Assembly (NCBI GenBank): GCA_964568875.1
Contig: CAZMSH010000001.1
Coordinates: 62,001-126,000, forward strand
Length of the DNA stretch: 64,000 nucleotides
Reading direction: 5' to 3'
Source of the DNA: SLNP01 sp964568875
GTDB lineage: Bacteria; Bacteroidota; Bacteroidia; Bacteroidales; VadinHA17
Under the pieces are notes generated by a model that was not told where the DNA came from, searched no databases, and worked only from the letters and a program-made list of their open reading frames with translations. The position numbers and the translations under genes are program-made. Positions 20,260 to 29,614 of the stretch are shown here, in pieces. The first letter of the stretch is position 1, and the number at the start of each line of letters is the position of its first letter.

Positions 20260-23175
20260 TCAATATCCGAATATTTCTTTCATTGAGAGTATCTTAACCT
20301 GGCCTATCTGGTTCAGAACTCTTAAGTCGAGCAGGTTTTTGTTCCCTACCACAAGATATGAGTATTCTCTTGAGGTAATGAAATCTGTGAAGAATTTCTC
20401 CATCTCGGGGAGTGTTATCTCTGAAGCCCTCGACCATGTTTCTGATCTGATATCATGGTCTATACCCTGAAGTTTATAAGAATACCAGGTATTGAAGAGT
20501 CCCCTATTTGTTATCCTTTGAGTAGCAATGCTGTTCATCAATCCTTCACATGCAAGCCTGAAAGATTTTTCGTCGCCCGGCAGCCTGTTCATCAGTTCGT
20601 TCATTCCGTCAAGAGCTATTCCCAGTTTATCAGCCTGAGTTGACATAAATGCCCTGAAACGAATTGTCTGATCTGAATAGGGAGGCAGCTGTACTGACGC
20701 AGTTGCTGTATAAGCAAGTCCTTTGGCTTCACGTATTTCCTGAAAGACTATCGGGCTGAAATAGTTGTTGAATACCTGAATTTCGGGAATTATTTCAGCA
20801 TCAAGAATTTCAAAGTTGGAAGTGATAGAAATGTTTGCCTGGCTGATATCAAAGTCTACAACATAAACAACCGGTCTGGTGTTAACAACAGGTTCCCTGT
20901 TTACCCTTTCAGGAATCACCCGAAGTTCAGCCGGCCGTGCATGTTTTTCTGTTATAAGGTTTTTTACATCCTGAATAGCTGTTGGACCGTAGTATGATAT
21001 CATAAGCGGATAGCCGGTCATTTCTTTTATGATGTCAGTCAGGTCTTCAGCTTTGAGTTCTTTCAGTTCATTTTCAGGAATCTGGTAGAGTACCGGTGAG
21101 TCGGAGCCGTAGAGGCTGTAGCTTTCGAGAGCTGACCTTATTGCGGATAAGTTCTTCTTATTGTCTTCCCTCTCTTTCAGCAGTTTTCCAATATAGGCAT
21201 CAAGCACGGCCTGATCGGGCTGGATATCGCTGATGACTTTTTCAAGTATCTCCACGGCTTTTTCAAGATTTTCATCAAGGCCTGATATTGTAACATTTGT
21301 CATTCTTTCTCCTGAAGACATGGAGAGTGACAGGCCGTACCTGTAGAGCTCTTTTTTAAGCTCCTCTGCATTCATGTCTGAGGTACCCAACAGAGATCCG
21401 TAACCGAAAGCCACAGGAAGATTTATATTATGGTCTTTTCCTATTTCTGCCAGATAGGTTAGTGAAAAGAGTCCGTTTACTTCATTAGGAGCATAATAGA
21501 GATCGAGACCTTCGCTGATACTTTCCTGTGAAAGTGCTTCATTGAAATTAACGAATACCGGATCTATCGGAACAGACTTCTCAGCAAGTAACTGAGACGC
21601 AAATTCAGATTCAAGGTCGCGGTTTATGTTAACCGGTGTTATCTCAGGTTTCTCTACCTTTACCAGACCCGTGTTTTCTCCAATCCGCTTGTAGACTACA
21701 GCGTAATTATCAGTCAAAATTTCATTGGCAAATTGAATAACCTCTTCTCTTGTAACTGTCCCGAGTCTGTCTATAAAACTGACATATTCTTCAAAAGGTG
21801 TCTCATATATAAAGCTGTTCATCATCATATATGCTCTTGAGAATGAACGCTCAAGAGATCTCATATAGCCTAGTTTGGCATTATTTATTATTGCTTCAAG
21901 CATCCAGTCTTCAAAATCACCGTTTTTCAGCAGCTCAAGCTGACTTAACATAAGTTCCTCTACTTCCTCGAGTGTCTGTCCCTGTCTTGGATATCCATCA
22001 AGTGAGAAAATACCATAATCTTTAAGGAAAAAAGCAGATGCACTGCTGTTTTTGACTTTCTGTGCCTGATTGAGGTTAATGTCCATCAAGCCTGCCTGCC
22101 TGTTGAAGAGGAGGCTGCTGATGACAGTTGCCACTGGTTCGTCAGTTGATCCTGATCCTTTTATTCTCCATGCAATGCTTACAAATTCTTCTTCAGGGCC
22201 TGTAACTTCACCCTTGCTTATCTGTGTCAGTGGTGTCTCAACCGGTCTTTCAGGCTTGATGACATCTGATTTCTCAATTTTCCCGAAATAGTCGTTAATA
22301 AGTTTTACCACCGGTTCAAATTCAAAGTCCCCTGACAGACTTATTGCCATATTGTTTGGGACATAATAGTTGTCGATAAACCTGTTAATTTCTACCATTG
22401 AAGGATTTTTCAGGTGTTCCGGCAGTCCGATAATATCGCGTCCGTAAGGATGTTCCGGGAAAAGCATCTTCATCAGCATATTGTTTGCTCTGGTACCGTC
22501 CATATCCTGATACATGTTAAACTCTTCATATACAGTTTCAAGTTCGGTATGAAACAACCTGAGTACCACATCAGAGAATCTTTCAGATTCTATTTTTGCC
22601 CATTTTTCGATCTCATTTTTTGGGATCTCGCACATGTAAATGGTAGATTCATAGCTCGTACCTGCATTTAGCATATTGTCTCCCAAAGCAGTATATATCT
22701 TGTCGAGTTCATTGGTGGCCACATATCCGGCTGCTATATAGCTCAGACTGTCTATTTTTCTGTAAATCGCCTTTTTTTCGGCGGGATCGTCAGTATTACG
22801 GTGTTCCTCAAAGAGGTCTGATATCTGGTCAATAAGAATCTTTTCGGCGTCCCAGTTCATTGCACCAATCTTACTTGTACCCTTGAACATCATATGCTCA
22901 AGATAGTGTGCCAGTCCTGTTGCAGTTGGATCTTCGTATGCCGATCCTGCCTTTACGCCAATCAGCGCAGAGATGCGGGGCTGGTCGGTATTTCTTGAAA
23001 GGAAAACCTTCAGGCCGTTATCAAGGGTGTAGACCCTTGCCCTGAAAGGATCGTTGTTGACAGTAATGTAACTGAATCCATTACTGTCTTGTTTTTCAGA
23101 AATCTTGTACTTTTCTGTCTGGCATGATGAAAAAATCATAATTACCAGTGTGCTGAAAATAATCAGTCTGTTCAT
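20260..23175 (-). CDS. M16 family zinc peptidase (pitrilysin-like lipoprotein)
   Basis: 971 aa, the size of a full four-domain M16 protein. The inverted zinc motif HYLEH lies at residues 90-94 in the N-terminal half, and the distal glutamate is probably in 'ELETVYEEFN'. The C-terminal half lacks the zinc motif, as usual for the inactive half. A lipobox (IFSSC, residues 14-18) points to an envelope lipoprotein. Such peptidases degrade peptides held in the clamshell between the two halves. The promoter upstream is well formed. Confidence 0.93.
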   Translation of the reverse strand: MNRLIIFSTLVIMIFSSCQTEKYKISEKQDSNGFSYITVNNDPFRARVYTLDNGLKVFLSRNTDQPRISALIGVKAGSAYEDPTATGLAHYLEHMMFKGTSKIGAMNWDAEKILIDQISDLFEEHRNTDDPAEKKAIYRKIDSLSYIAAGYVATNELDKIYTALGDNMLNAGTSYESTIYMCEIPKNEIEKWAKIESERFSDVVLRLFHTELETVYEEFNMYQDMDGTRANNMLMKMLFPEHPYGRDIIGLPEHLKNPSMVEINRFIDNYYVPNNMAISLSGDFEFEPVVKLINDYFGKIEKSDVIKPERPVETPLTQISKGEVTGPEEEFVSIAWRIKGSGSTDEPVATVISSLLFNRQAGLMDINLNQAQKVKNSSASAFFLKDYGIFSLDGYPRQGQTLEEVEELMLSQLELLKNGDFEDWMLEAIINNAKLGYMRSLERSFSRAYMMMNSFIYETPFEEYVSFIDRLGTVTREEVIQFANEILTDNYAVVYKRIGENTGLVKVEKPEITPVNINRDLESEFASQLLAEKSVPIDPVFVNFNEALSQESISEGLDLYYAPNEVNGLFSLTYLAEIGKDHNINLPVAFGYGSLLGTSDMNAEELKKELYRYGLSLSMSSGERMTNVTISGLDENLEKAVEILEKVISDIQPDQAVLDAYIGKLLKEREDNKKNLSAIRSALESYSLYGSDSPVLYQIPENELKELKAEDLTDIIKEMTGYPLMISYYGPTAIQDVKNLITEKHARPAELRVIPERVNREPVVNTRPVVYVVDFDISQANISITSNFEILDAEIIPEIQVFNNYFSPIVFQEIREAKGLAYTATASVQLPPYSDQTIRFRAFMSTQADKLGIALDGMNELMNRLPGDEKSFRLACEGLMNSIATQRITNRGLFNTWYSYKLQGIDHDIRSETWSRASEITLPEMEKFFTDFITSREYSYLVVGNKNLLDLRVLNQIGQVKILSMKEIFGY

Positions 23176-23200
23176 AGGTGGATTTAATTGATTAGTGACG

Positions 23201-23232
23201 CAAAGTTATGAATAGTCTTTCAGAACTATCAA
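23201..23232 (-). promoter_or_regulatory. Bacteroidota-type promoter of the M16 peptidase gene
   Basis: On the minus strand TAACTTTG (23208-23201) matches the -7 consensus TAnnTTTG exactly, and a TTG (23232-23230) lies 21 bp upstream as -33. The leader is about 20 bases. Confidence 0.6.
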
Positions 23233-23304
23233 TATGAACGGATTAAAAGGAATAATAATTTATTACCTGGAGATGATGATCAATTTGCAATGCCGTACCT
23301 CCTG

Positions 23305-24393
23305 TTATTTGCCTGATAATGACAGAAATTCCAGTTTTCCGTGGCTGACAGAGGCATTTACCCTTGACAAAGTGTTCTGATCAGTTCCCACCAGCCCTGA
23401 CAGACTGAAAACGACATTTGACTCTGATTTTCTGGTTATATTATCCTTATAGGCTTCCGGAACAACTATAGCTGCATTGTCTGCCTTTGCTGTCAGCATG
23501 AAGGAGTTTGAACCATCGCAGACTATTGTAAAAGCTGAATTATTTCCTATAATTTCCATTTCGGAAAATCCTCTTTCTACTTTATCGATTCTGAAGGAAG
23601 ACATTTCAGCGGTTGCCCTGAAGATATCCTTAATTTCAGATATTTTGGTTTTCGTCAGCCATGTTTCGGATATGCAGTTTGTTACCTTATTTATCGAGTA
23701 GATGTCAGATTTTGAGCTGAATACTATGGAGTTAACATTCCCTATATCAATTGTGGAGTACTCTGAGATTACTGAGAGTGCCTGGCATTTTGCTATTTCG
23801 ACATACGGAGAGTGGTACGCTTCCACAATCAGCCATTTGGCCTCAGGTATTTTGGCTCTGGAGTGGTTTAGCGTGATGCTGTTCAATGGTTTAACGTTAT
23901 CTCTAAGCAGCCTGCTACAGGTAAGGTTACCATGGCTGAGTGATATATTGATGCTGCCGGAGATATCATCAAGTATAACATCTCCGAAGGAGTTTTCAAT
24001 ACTCAGGTTAATATAGGAGGGAATTTTGACAACGTAATTTACATTAAAACTTTTTCTGCCTGAAGAAAGCGATGGAGAAAAGAAGCGATCGTCATAATTT
24101 GTCTTCACACTGATCTCATTTCCGTCTGAAGTAATATCCATTACTATCAGGCTCTGGCTTTTCAGTGCAATCTGAGGATTGGCGTGATCGATGACTAATG
24201 TTCCGCAGATGGTTACTGAATCGACCTGTGAATCGACTACAGTTATCGTACCGTATCTGTTATTGATTTTCAGGCTTGTATTATTATCTGCCGCGAAGCT
24301 CTTTAAAACGACACAATCAGATATTTCCTGTGAAGAAAAGGAAATTGCATAAGCAAAGGTTGAGAGAATCGATATTAAAATAAATCTTTTCAT
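23305..24393 (-). CDS. DUF4097-like exported beta-helix protein, paralogue of the next gene
   Basis: 362 aa with a signal peptide. The body consists of short repeated strands such as 'SLKINNRYGTITVVDSQVD' and 'NLSIENSFGDVILDDIS', as in DUF4097/adhesin-head-like beta-solenoids. The same layout is seen in the upstream gene (24547-25623), so the two look like a tandem duplication that has diverged widely. A terminator hairpin separates them, so this copy may depend on read-through or its own promoter. It may be an envelope-exposed or periplasmic protein made under ECF sigma control; function unknown. Confidence 0.65.
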   Translation of the reverse strand: MKRFILISILSTFAYAISFSSQEISDCVVLKSFAADNNTSLKINNRYGTITVVDSQVDSVTICGTLVIDHANPQIALKSQSLIVMDITSDGNEISVKTNYDDRFFSPSLSSGRKSFNVNYVVKIPSYINLSIENSFGDVILDDISGSINISLSHGNLTCSRLLRDNVKPLNSITLNHSRAKIPEAKWLIVEAYHSPYVEIAKCQALSVISEYSTIDIGNVNSIVFSSKSDIYSINKVTNCISETWLTKTKISEIKDIFRATAEMSSFRIDKVERGFSEMEIIGNNSAFTIVCDGSNSFMLTAKADNAAIVVPEAYKDNITRKSESNVVFSLSGLVGTDQNTLSRVNASVSHGKLEFLSLSGK

Positions 24394-24495
24394 AGCCCTG
24401 GAATCTGTTGTACTGATATGTTTTGCTTTTGTATCTACTCATTCTAATGACCCTTTTAGAACTGTTTTGCTGCATCGTATCTTAAAAATAAAAGA

Positions 24496-24519
24496 GGGAG
24501 CATTAAAAATAATGCTCCC
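24496..24519 (-). terminator. Terminator after the ECF sigma operon
   Basis: A perfect 10-bp stem (GGGAGCATTA / TAATGCTCCC, 24496-24505 and 24510-24519) with loop AAAA is followed on the minus strand by a T-rich stretch. It lies between the two DUF4097-like genes. Confidence 0.85.
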
Positions 24520-24546
24520 CCGTGCTGAGTAAGATGAATATAAAGG

Positions 24547-25623
24547 TTATCTGAGTCTCACTGAGGCATACGAAGATTTAATATTTACGGAGGCAGCAGG
24601 GTTATCACCCGGCCTGGCTGTTCCAGCTATCTCCTTTGATGTATTCTCAGTTATCCTGGTTTGTATATCGATGCACTCTTCGCAGTAGCTGAGACTACCA
24701 TAGTTGACTTTTGCCTGTAGTTTGTAAGCAGCATTTCTGTCAATTCCCAAAGTGATTCCACAATAGGCAGCATCGACTATAAGACTCTCAAATCCTGCCG
24801 GCACGGCATCAGCTGCAAAAGATCCGTATTTTGCATCGAGATTGAGGGAGTTGTACAGTGTTTCGAACTTCATTGTGGTATAAGCAGTTTCAGCCACGAA
24901 GTTATTTATGTTTCTAACGTCTATATTGTCATATTTTGAATCTGCAACTATTGAGCCTGCTTCATCAATTGTCACTTTTGAGTACCTGCTGTCGAGCATC
25001 ATGGCCTGTACTTTTCTGATACTAAGGTCTGTGATATATCTTGAGATGATTGAAAGCCAGCCTGCCTCATCTATAGTAGCCTTTCCATAAGATAGTGCTA
25101 TGCAGTTAATAGGTTTCTGATTGCCGCGTGTCAGTCTGAGAGCGACAAGGTTACCGTACCGAAGGTCAATATTTACCCAACCCGGGTGTTCGTCAATTTT
25201 AATATTGCCATATCGGTTAGCGATGTTCAGATTATTCTTACCAGGCATCCTGACGGTATAATCTATTTTGAACCTGTTGGTTCCTGCACCCCTTGTTACA
25301 GTTGAAAACCTGCTGTCGAGCAGGGTTGTTGCCCCTACTGAGGTGTCGTTTTCAACAAATTCGACGGATATCATTTCAAGAAGCTTTTCTGACCTTTCGG
25401 TGGTTGACATTTCGGCTGTGACAAGAACATCTATAGAAACCTCGTTTCTGTTCCATGTCTCTACAGTTACATCTCCGTAACGATTTGAGATTACGACCGC
25501 AGTAGCATCATCTACCTTGAAAAGCCTGCTGAATTCTCTGGTAATCTCCTGACCTTTGGCATTTGTGGCTGCAATGGATATAACCACTGCTGCCATCATC
25601 AATCTATATAGTGACTTTTTCAT
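24547..25623 (-). CDS. DUF4097-like exported beta-helix protein of the ECF sigma operon
   Basis: 358 aa with a signal peptide ending near ATNAKGQ. Recurrent units 'VISNRYGDVTVETWNRNEV', 'NLNIANRYGNIKIDEHPGW' and 'MMLDSRYSKVTIDEAGS' form a regular beta-solenoid pattern, as in DUF4097-type proteins. It overlaps the anti-sigma-like gene by 20 bp, so it belongs to the sigma operon. The function is not known; the operon suggests an envelope-stress output or sensor. Confidence 0.72.
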   Translation of the reverse strand: MKKSLYRLMMAAVVISIAATNAKGQEITREFSRLFKVDDATAVVISNRYGDVTVETWNRNEVSIDVLVTAEMSTTERSEKLLEMISVEFVENDTSVGATTLLDSRFSTVTRGAGTNRFKIDYTVRMPGKNNLNIANRYGNIKIDEHPGWVNIDLRYGNLVALRLTRGNQKPINCIALSYGKATIDEAGWLSIISRYITDLSIRKVQAMMLDSRYSKVTIDEAGSIVADSKYDNIDVRNINNFVAETAYTTMKFETLYNSLNLDAKYGSFAADAVPAGFESLIVDAAYCGITLGIDRNAAYKLQAKVNYGSLSYCEECIDIQTRITENTSKEIAGTARPGDNPAASVNIKSSYASVRLR

Positions 25624-26167
25624 CTTCCTGATTCATTTGTTTAGTTTCTGCTTTTACCTGCTTAAGCTGGCTAAGAATATATGACATTACCTCTATTTTG
25701 GTCTGATAGTGCTCTATCATTGCATTTATTATCCTTTCATCGCTGGGGTTTGCCTTGAGTTCCTTCTGTAACTCCTTGAAAGCAGCATCCATGTTATTGA
25801 GCTCTTCGTCGAGAATTTTTTTCTGTTCCTCGCCTGACATATCTGCGATGTCAAGAATTTCACCCTCCAGCATGTTTACCTGCTGTACATAGAATGTTTC
25901 GACTTCCCTGTATTGAGGCGAAACCTGGCTGAGGGTCATGGTGTTCCTTTCAGGCCTGATGAAGTGTTCCCAGGTATAGAGGGAAGACAGAGTTACCAGC
26001 AGAGTAACTACGGCTGCCCTTAACAGGTAGGGACCTATATTGATCTTTCTTCTGACAGTGAATCTTGCTTCAAGCTTATTCTTGAACCTGTCGAAATGCC
26101 CATCTGAAGGTTCGGCATCCTCGAAGAAGCTCCTGTTATTCCTGATTATGTTTTCTATATTGCTCAT
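25604..26167 (-). CDS. Probable membrane anti-sigma factor
   Basis: 187 aa. A short N-terminal soluble region (about 1-40, 'DAEPSDGHFDRFKNKLEARF') is followed by one membrane helix (about 46-66) and a long, highly charged C-terminal coiled region rich in E, K and Q. It lies 13 bp after an ECF sigma gene, the usual place for its antagonist. I infer that the N-terminal part binds the sigma factor and the rest senses the periplasm. No zinc (ZAS) motif is visible, so this would be a non-classical anti-sigma factor. Confidence 0.65.
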   Translation of the reverse strand: MSNIENIIRNNRSFFEDAEPSDGHFDRFKNKLEARFTVRRKINIGPYLLRAAVVTLLVTLSSLYTWEHFIRPERNTMTLSQVSPQYREVETFYVQQVNMLEGEILDIADMSGEEQKKILDEELNNMDAAFKELQKELKANPSDERIINAMIEHYQTKIEVMSYILSQLKQVKAETKQMNQEDEKVTI

Positions 26168-26180
26168 AGCATTTAGATTT

Positions 26181-26741
26181 TCAATATTCTTTCATTTCGG
26201 CTACCAGTTTCTGTTTTGCCCTTGAAAGTTGCGACCTTGATGTACTGCTTGATATATTCAATATTTCGCCAATTTCATCATGATCGTATCCCTCTAAAAG
26301 ATAAAGGTTAAGTATTACCCTGTATCCGTCGGGCAGTCTTTCAATAGCTTCCCTGACTTTTTCCAGTCTGCTCTCGAAGTGCTGTTTTGATTCGATATCA
26401 TCAGGACTATCATCGGGAAGGAAGCCTTGTTGTTCAATATCCTCAAAGACCATCTTTCTTTTATTCAGGGCATCAAGAGATTTGTTGATAACAATTCTCT
26501 TCAGCCATGCTCCGAAGCTAACGGTTCCTGAGTAGGTTCCAATTTTTTCGAATGCTGACAGGAAGGCCTCCTGCATAATATCTTCAGCCTCCATGCTGTC
26601 ATTCACAATTCTCAGACTCGCGTTATACATAGATTTATAGTACAACTTGTAAACCTGAAACTGTGATTTCTGGTCGCCGGCCATACACCCGTCAATCAGA
26701 TCCTGGTGTATGTTTTTGTAAGCCGCTTCAACATTAACCAT
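26181..26741 (-). CDS. ECF RNA polymerase sigma-70 factor
   Basis: 186 aa from ATG at 26741; an upstream start at 26783 would add 14 residues not typical of the family. Region 2 ('NDSMEAEDIMQEAFLSAFEK', then 'FGAWLKRIVINKSLD') and region 4 ('LPDGYRVILNLYLLEGYDHD' followed by 'EIGEILNISSSTSRSQLSRAK') are clear. It opens an operon with a membrane anti-sigma-like protein and a DUF4097-like protein. A direct repeat AATGCTGCA occurs at 26770 and 26826 upstream; whether it is a binding site is unknown. Confidence 0.92.
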   Translation of the reverse strand: MVNVEAAYKNIHQDLIDGCMAGDQKSQFQVYKLYYKSMYNASLRIVNDSMEAEDIMQEAFLSAFEKIGTYSGTVSFGAWLKRIVINKSLDALNKRKMVFEDIEQQGFLPDDSPDDIESKQHFESRLEKVREAIERLPDGYRVILNLYLLEGYDHDEIGEILNISSSTSRSQLSRAKQKLVAEMKEY

Positions 26742-26850
26742 ACCAATATGACTTAAAGTCTTTATTTGTAATGCTGCACCCACAGTTTCTCAGTTTTTCC
26801 ATACTAAGGACGCGGGTTGTGGTTTAATGCTGCATCAAGTTTAAAAAATT

Positions 26851-27729
26851 TCAGAACAAAATGTTCATTATCATACCCTGCTTTATCTCTCCTGTCGAAA
26901 AGTCTAGTTCCGAACCATACATGCTGTGAGGTATGGAGTAGATAAGCAAAAGAACAACTGCTGCGATAATTGTATACGCAGGTCTCTGTCTGCGCCAGTT
27001 CATCGCTACTGCCAATATCCAGAAAAGTAATGATACAAGTGTTTTATTATCAGTCAGATCCCAGCCAAACGGTACGCCTGCCCAGAATTCACCAAATGCG
27101 TAGTACTGGACTACCGGACCAAGTATTGCTCCGCCGGCGAAAAGCAATATAAGGGTTATAAGGCCGTACCTGCGTTGCGATTCATATCCCGTTATGGCCA
27201 ACAGGCCTGCAAGTGTCGAGATCAGCATGGCAAAGAACATAAAAAATATGTGCGGTGTAAGCACCCATGCAGGTACTGCTCCCTTGAATCGTATAATAAC
27301 CGGATTATCGCGGAATAATACCTGGGTGCCGGATTGATCAGTTATCTCAATGTAATATTGTAGTTTACCTGCCGGTGGCAGCTGTGGAACCGATGCAAAA
27401 TAACCTTTCATCTCCTCCATCCCGAATATCTTGTTCATTACAAATGATTGTATCGGGATAACCTTGTAAGAGAAGTCTACCGGGGTATATTCATCGTCTG
27501 TTCTGAAGCGTTTATAAAATAGACGTGCATTTACAGTCTCGTCATAAATTGCCATTCTGACTACGGGTCGTTCATCGAGGCCGAGGCTTCTGACAAGCTT
27601 TATGCTGTATGTCTCGCCGTTAACCGAGACATCTGTTTTCTTTGGATATGTAGGACCTGTCTGTCTTTGAAAAACTGCTGCAGATAGGGTGATTACTATT
27701 GAAACTGTCCATAAAATGATCTTCTTCAT
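26851..27729 (-). CDS. Conserved membrane protein of unknown function
   Basis: 292 aa. An N-terminal hydrophobic segment (1-20) looks like a signal or anchor. An extracytoplasmic beta-rich domain follows (about 25-150, 'YSIKLVRSLGLDERPVVRMA', 'LPPAGKLQYYIEITD'). The C-terminal half has about four or five membrane helices ('HIFFMFFAMLISTLAGLLAI', 'YGLITLILLFAGGAILGPVV', 'LVSLLFWILAVAMNW', 'AYTIIAAVVLLLIYSI'). I do not recognise the family. It lies 22 bp downstream of the M28/PDZ peptidase gene, so the two may be co-transcribed. Confidence 0.6.
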   Translation of the reverse strand: MKKIILWTVSIVITLSAAVFQRQTGPTYPKKTDVSVNGETYSIKLVRSLGLDERPVVRMAIYDETVNARLFYKRFRTDDEYTPVDFSYKVIPIQSFVMNKIFGMEEMKGYFASVPQLPPAGKLQYYIEITDQSGTQVLFRDNPVIIRFKGAVPAWVLTPHIFFMFFAMLISTLAGLLAITGYESQRRYGLITLILLFAGGAILGPVVQYYAFGEFWAGVPFGWDLTDNKTLVSLLFWILAVAMNWRRQRPAYTIIAAVVLLLIYSIPHSMYGSELDFSTGEIKQGMIMNILF

Positions 27730-27751
27730 AGAAATAGACTTACAGGTTACT

Positions 27752-29521
27752 TTAAAGCTGTAAAATTAATAACTCTTTTCTTTCCCCCCTTAGTATTTCG
27801 ACAGTAATTGTCTCCCCCTGTTTTAGCTGATTAAGCCTGTACATGTAATCTTCGATATTGTTAACAGGCATGCCATTAATTGATTTGATCACATCTCCCT
27901 TCTGCATTCCTCCGATGGCAGCAGGCCTTCCCGGAGTAACAAAATCAGCCCTGAGACCCTCTTTTACAATACCCGAGAAATCGGGCATGATTCCAAGGGT
28001 AACTCCTCTGCGGCGTCCGCCATGACTCGGTCCCTGCCTCGGACCAGCCTCTGTGAATTTCAGTTTCTCAGTCCTGTTTACAAATTCTCCGGCAACAGAA
28101 TAGATGTAATCAGCAATATCAATCATTCCGGCATAGTTTATCCGGTCTTCTGTGTCCTTAGGGGTATGGTAGTCGAGATGAGCACCTGTTGATACAAAAA
28201 GCACAGGTATGTCAGCCCCGTAAAATACAGAGTGGTCAGATGGTCCGTATCCTTCGTCTGAAATTGTCAGAATAATTCTGGAGGTATCATTTAATTCAGT
28301 AAGTATATCCTTCATGCCTGCAGCTGTTCCGGCACCGCCAACCTGCAATACCCGTGTATCTTTCAGCCTGCCGACCATGTCAAGATTGATCATGGCGTTT
28401 ACTGAAGAGGCACTTACCGGCATGTTTTCTATAAAATGCCTGGCTCCCAGCAGCCCCATCTCCTCGGCAGAGAATGCTATGAAAACAATACTACGGGATA
28501 AGGTTTTATTACCATTTGCAAACTTCTGAGCGAGTTCCAGCATCATTGCTATCCCTGAAGCATTGTCATCTGCTCCGTAATGCACAGCCACGGTATCGGG
28601 AGTCCTGCTCGATGATCCCGCTCCCCCGGATCCGAGGTGATCATAATGAGCTCCAATTATAAGATATTCATTTTTAAAAACCGGATCTTCACCCGGCAAC
28701 ACCATAGCTACATTTCTTGTTCCGGCAGTCTCTCTCTTCAGGTCTGTAACAGCGCTGACTATACTGCCTGTGTTTTTACCGTAAGGGCTCCGGTGTTTGT
28801 TAATGGTATTTTCCAGTTCCTCAATGGAATAACCTGTATCAGATAGGATAAGGGATGCTACTTCACGCTTTATTCTGATTACCGGAATTCCTGCCGGGTA
28901 TTCTGCCCTTCCCAGGGGTTCGAACTCGTCAGACTGATCATATTCCACTCCTGATACAAGAAGCACACCGGCTGCACCCATATCCCTGGCGATCATCACC
29001 TTGCTTCTGTCACCTGTTATTTCAGCAAATGCGGTTCCGCTGCCGTTAATATCAGGATCGGCCCTGAGAAGCATTACCCATTTGCCTGTTACGTCAAGAC
29101 CGGAATAGTCGTCCCAATCAATCGTATCATTCTTAAGCCTTATACCATAGCCCGCAAATACAACCGGTGCTTCTATCTCTGCATTTTCAGATATTGATGA
29201 TGGAGAAAAATCTGAACCGATTATCATTTTTTTACCATCAACCGACATCATATTTCCATCTCCGGTCACCAGGCTGCTTGTTACCCTGAACCTTTGAAAT
29301 CCATCATCAACAAATGGAACAAGACCATATGACAGAAGCTCTTTTCTGATATATTCTGCAGCCAGACTGTCACCTTCAGTACCGGTAAGGCGTCCGCCTA
29401 ACCGGTCGGAGGCAAGCCGTGAAATATGTGCATAGAGCTCGTCTGATGTTATTTCGGGATTGTTTCGGGTGCAGGACGTCAGCAGACATCCTGCCAGAAT
29501 TATTAATAAATATCTTTTCAT
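27752..29521 (-). CDS. M28 zinc peptidase with PA and C-terminal PDZ domains, lipoprotein
   Basis: 589 aa. A lipobox (CLLTSC, about 12-17) anchors it to the envelope. A PA-like domain (about 90-245) precedes the M28 domain with motifs 'IIGAHYDHLGSGG', 'YGADDNASGIAM', 'FSAEEMGLLGARHF', 'MINLDMVGRL' and 'LDYHTPKDTEDRI'. A PDZ domain closes the protein (about 500-589, 'GMQKGDVIKSINGMPV'). This is an exported aminopeptidase in which the PDZ may bind substrate or partners. Confidence 0.9.
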   Translation of the reverse strand: MKRYLLIILAGCLLTSCTRNNPEITSDELYAHISRLASDRLGGRLTGTEGDSLAAEYIRKELLSYGLVPFVDDGFQRFRVTSSLVTGDGNMMSVDGKKMIIGSDFSPSSISENAEIEAPVVFAGYGIRLKNDTIDWDDYSGLDVTGKWVMLLRADPDINGSGTAFAEITGDRSKVMIARDMGAAGVLLVSGVEYDQSDEFEPLGRAEYPAGIPVIRIKREVASLILSDTGYSIEELENTINKHRSPYGKNTGSIVSAVTDLKRETAGTRNVAMVLPGEDPVFKNEYLIIGAHYDHLGSGGAGSSSRTPDTVAVHYGADDNASGIAMMLELAQKFANGNKTLSRSIVFIAFSAEEMGLLGARHFIENMPVSASSVNAMINLDMVGRLKDTRVLQVGGAGTAAGMKDILTELNDTSRIILTISDEGYGPSDHSVFYGADIPVLFVSTGAHLDYHTPKDTEDRINYAGMIDIADYIYSVAGEFVNRTEKLKFTEAGPRQGPSHGGRRRGVTLGIMPDFSGIVKEGLRADFVTPGRPAAIGGMQKGDVIKSINGMPVNNIEDYMYRLNQLKQGETITVEILRGERKELLILQL

Positions 29522-29614
29522 ACCTTGTTTTAGTGCCGGTTGTAAAGATATAACCGAAATGCAGAAAACCGATAAAACAATCTGAATTATGGAACCAGAA
29601 GAAGAAGTTAACCG

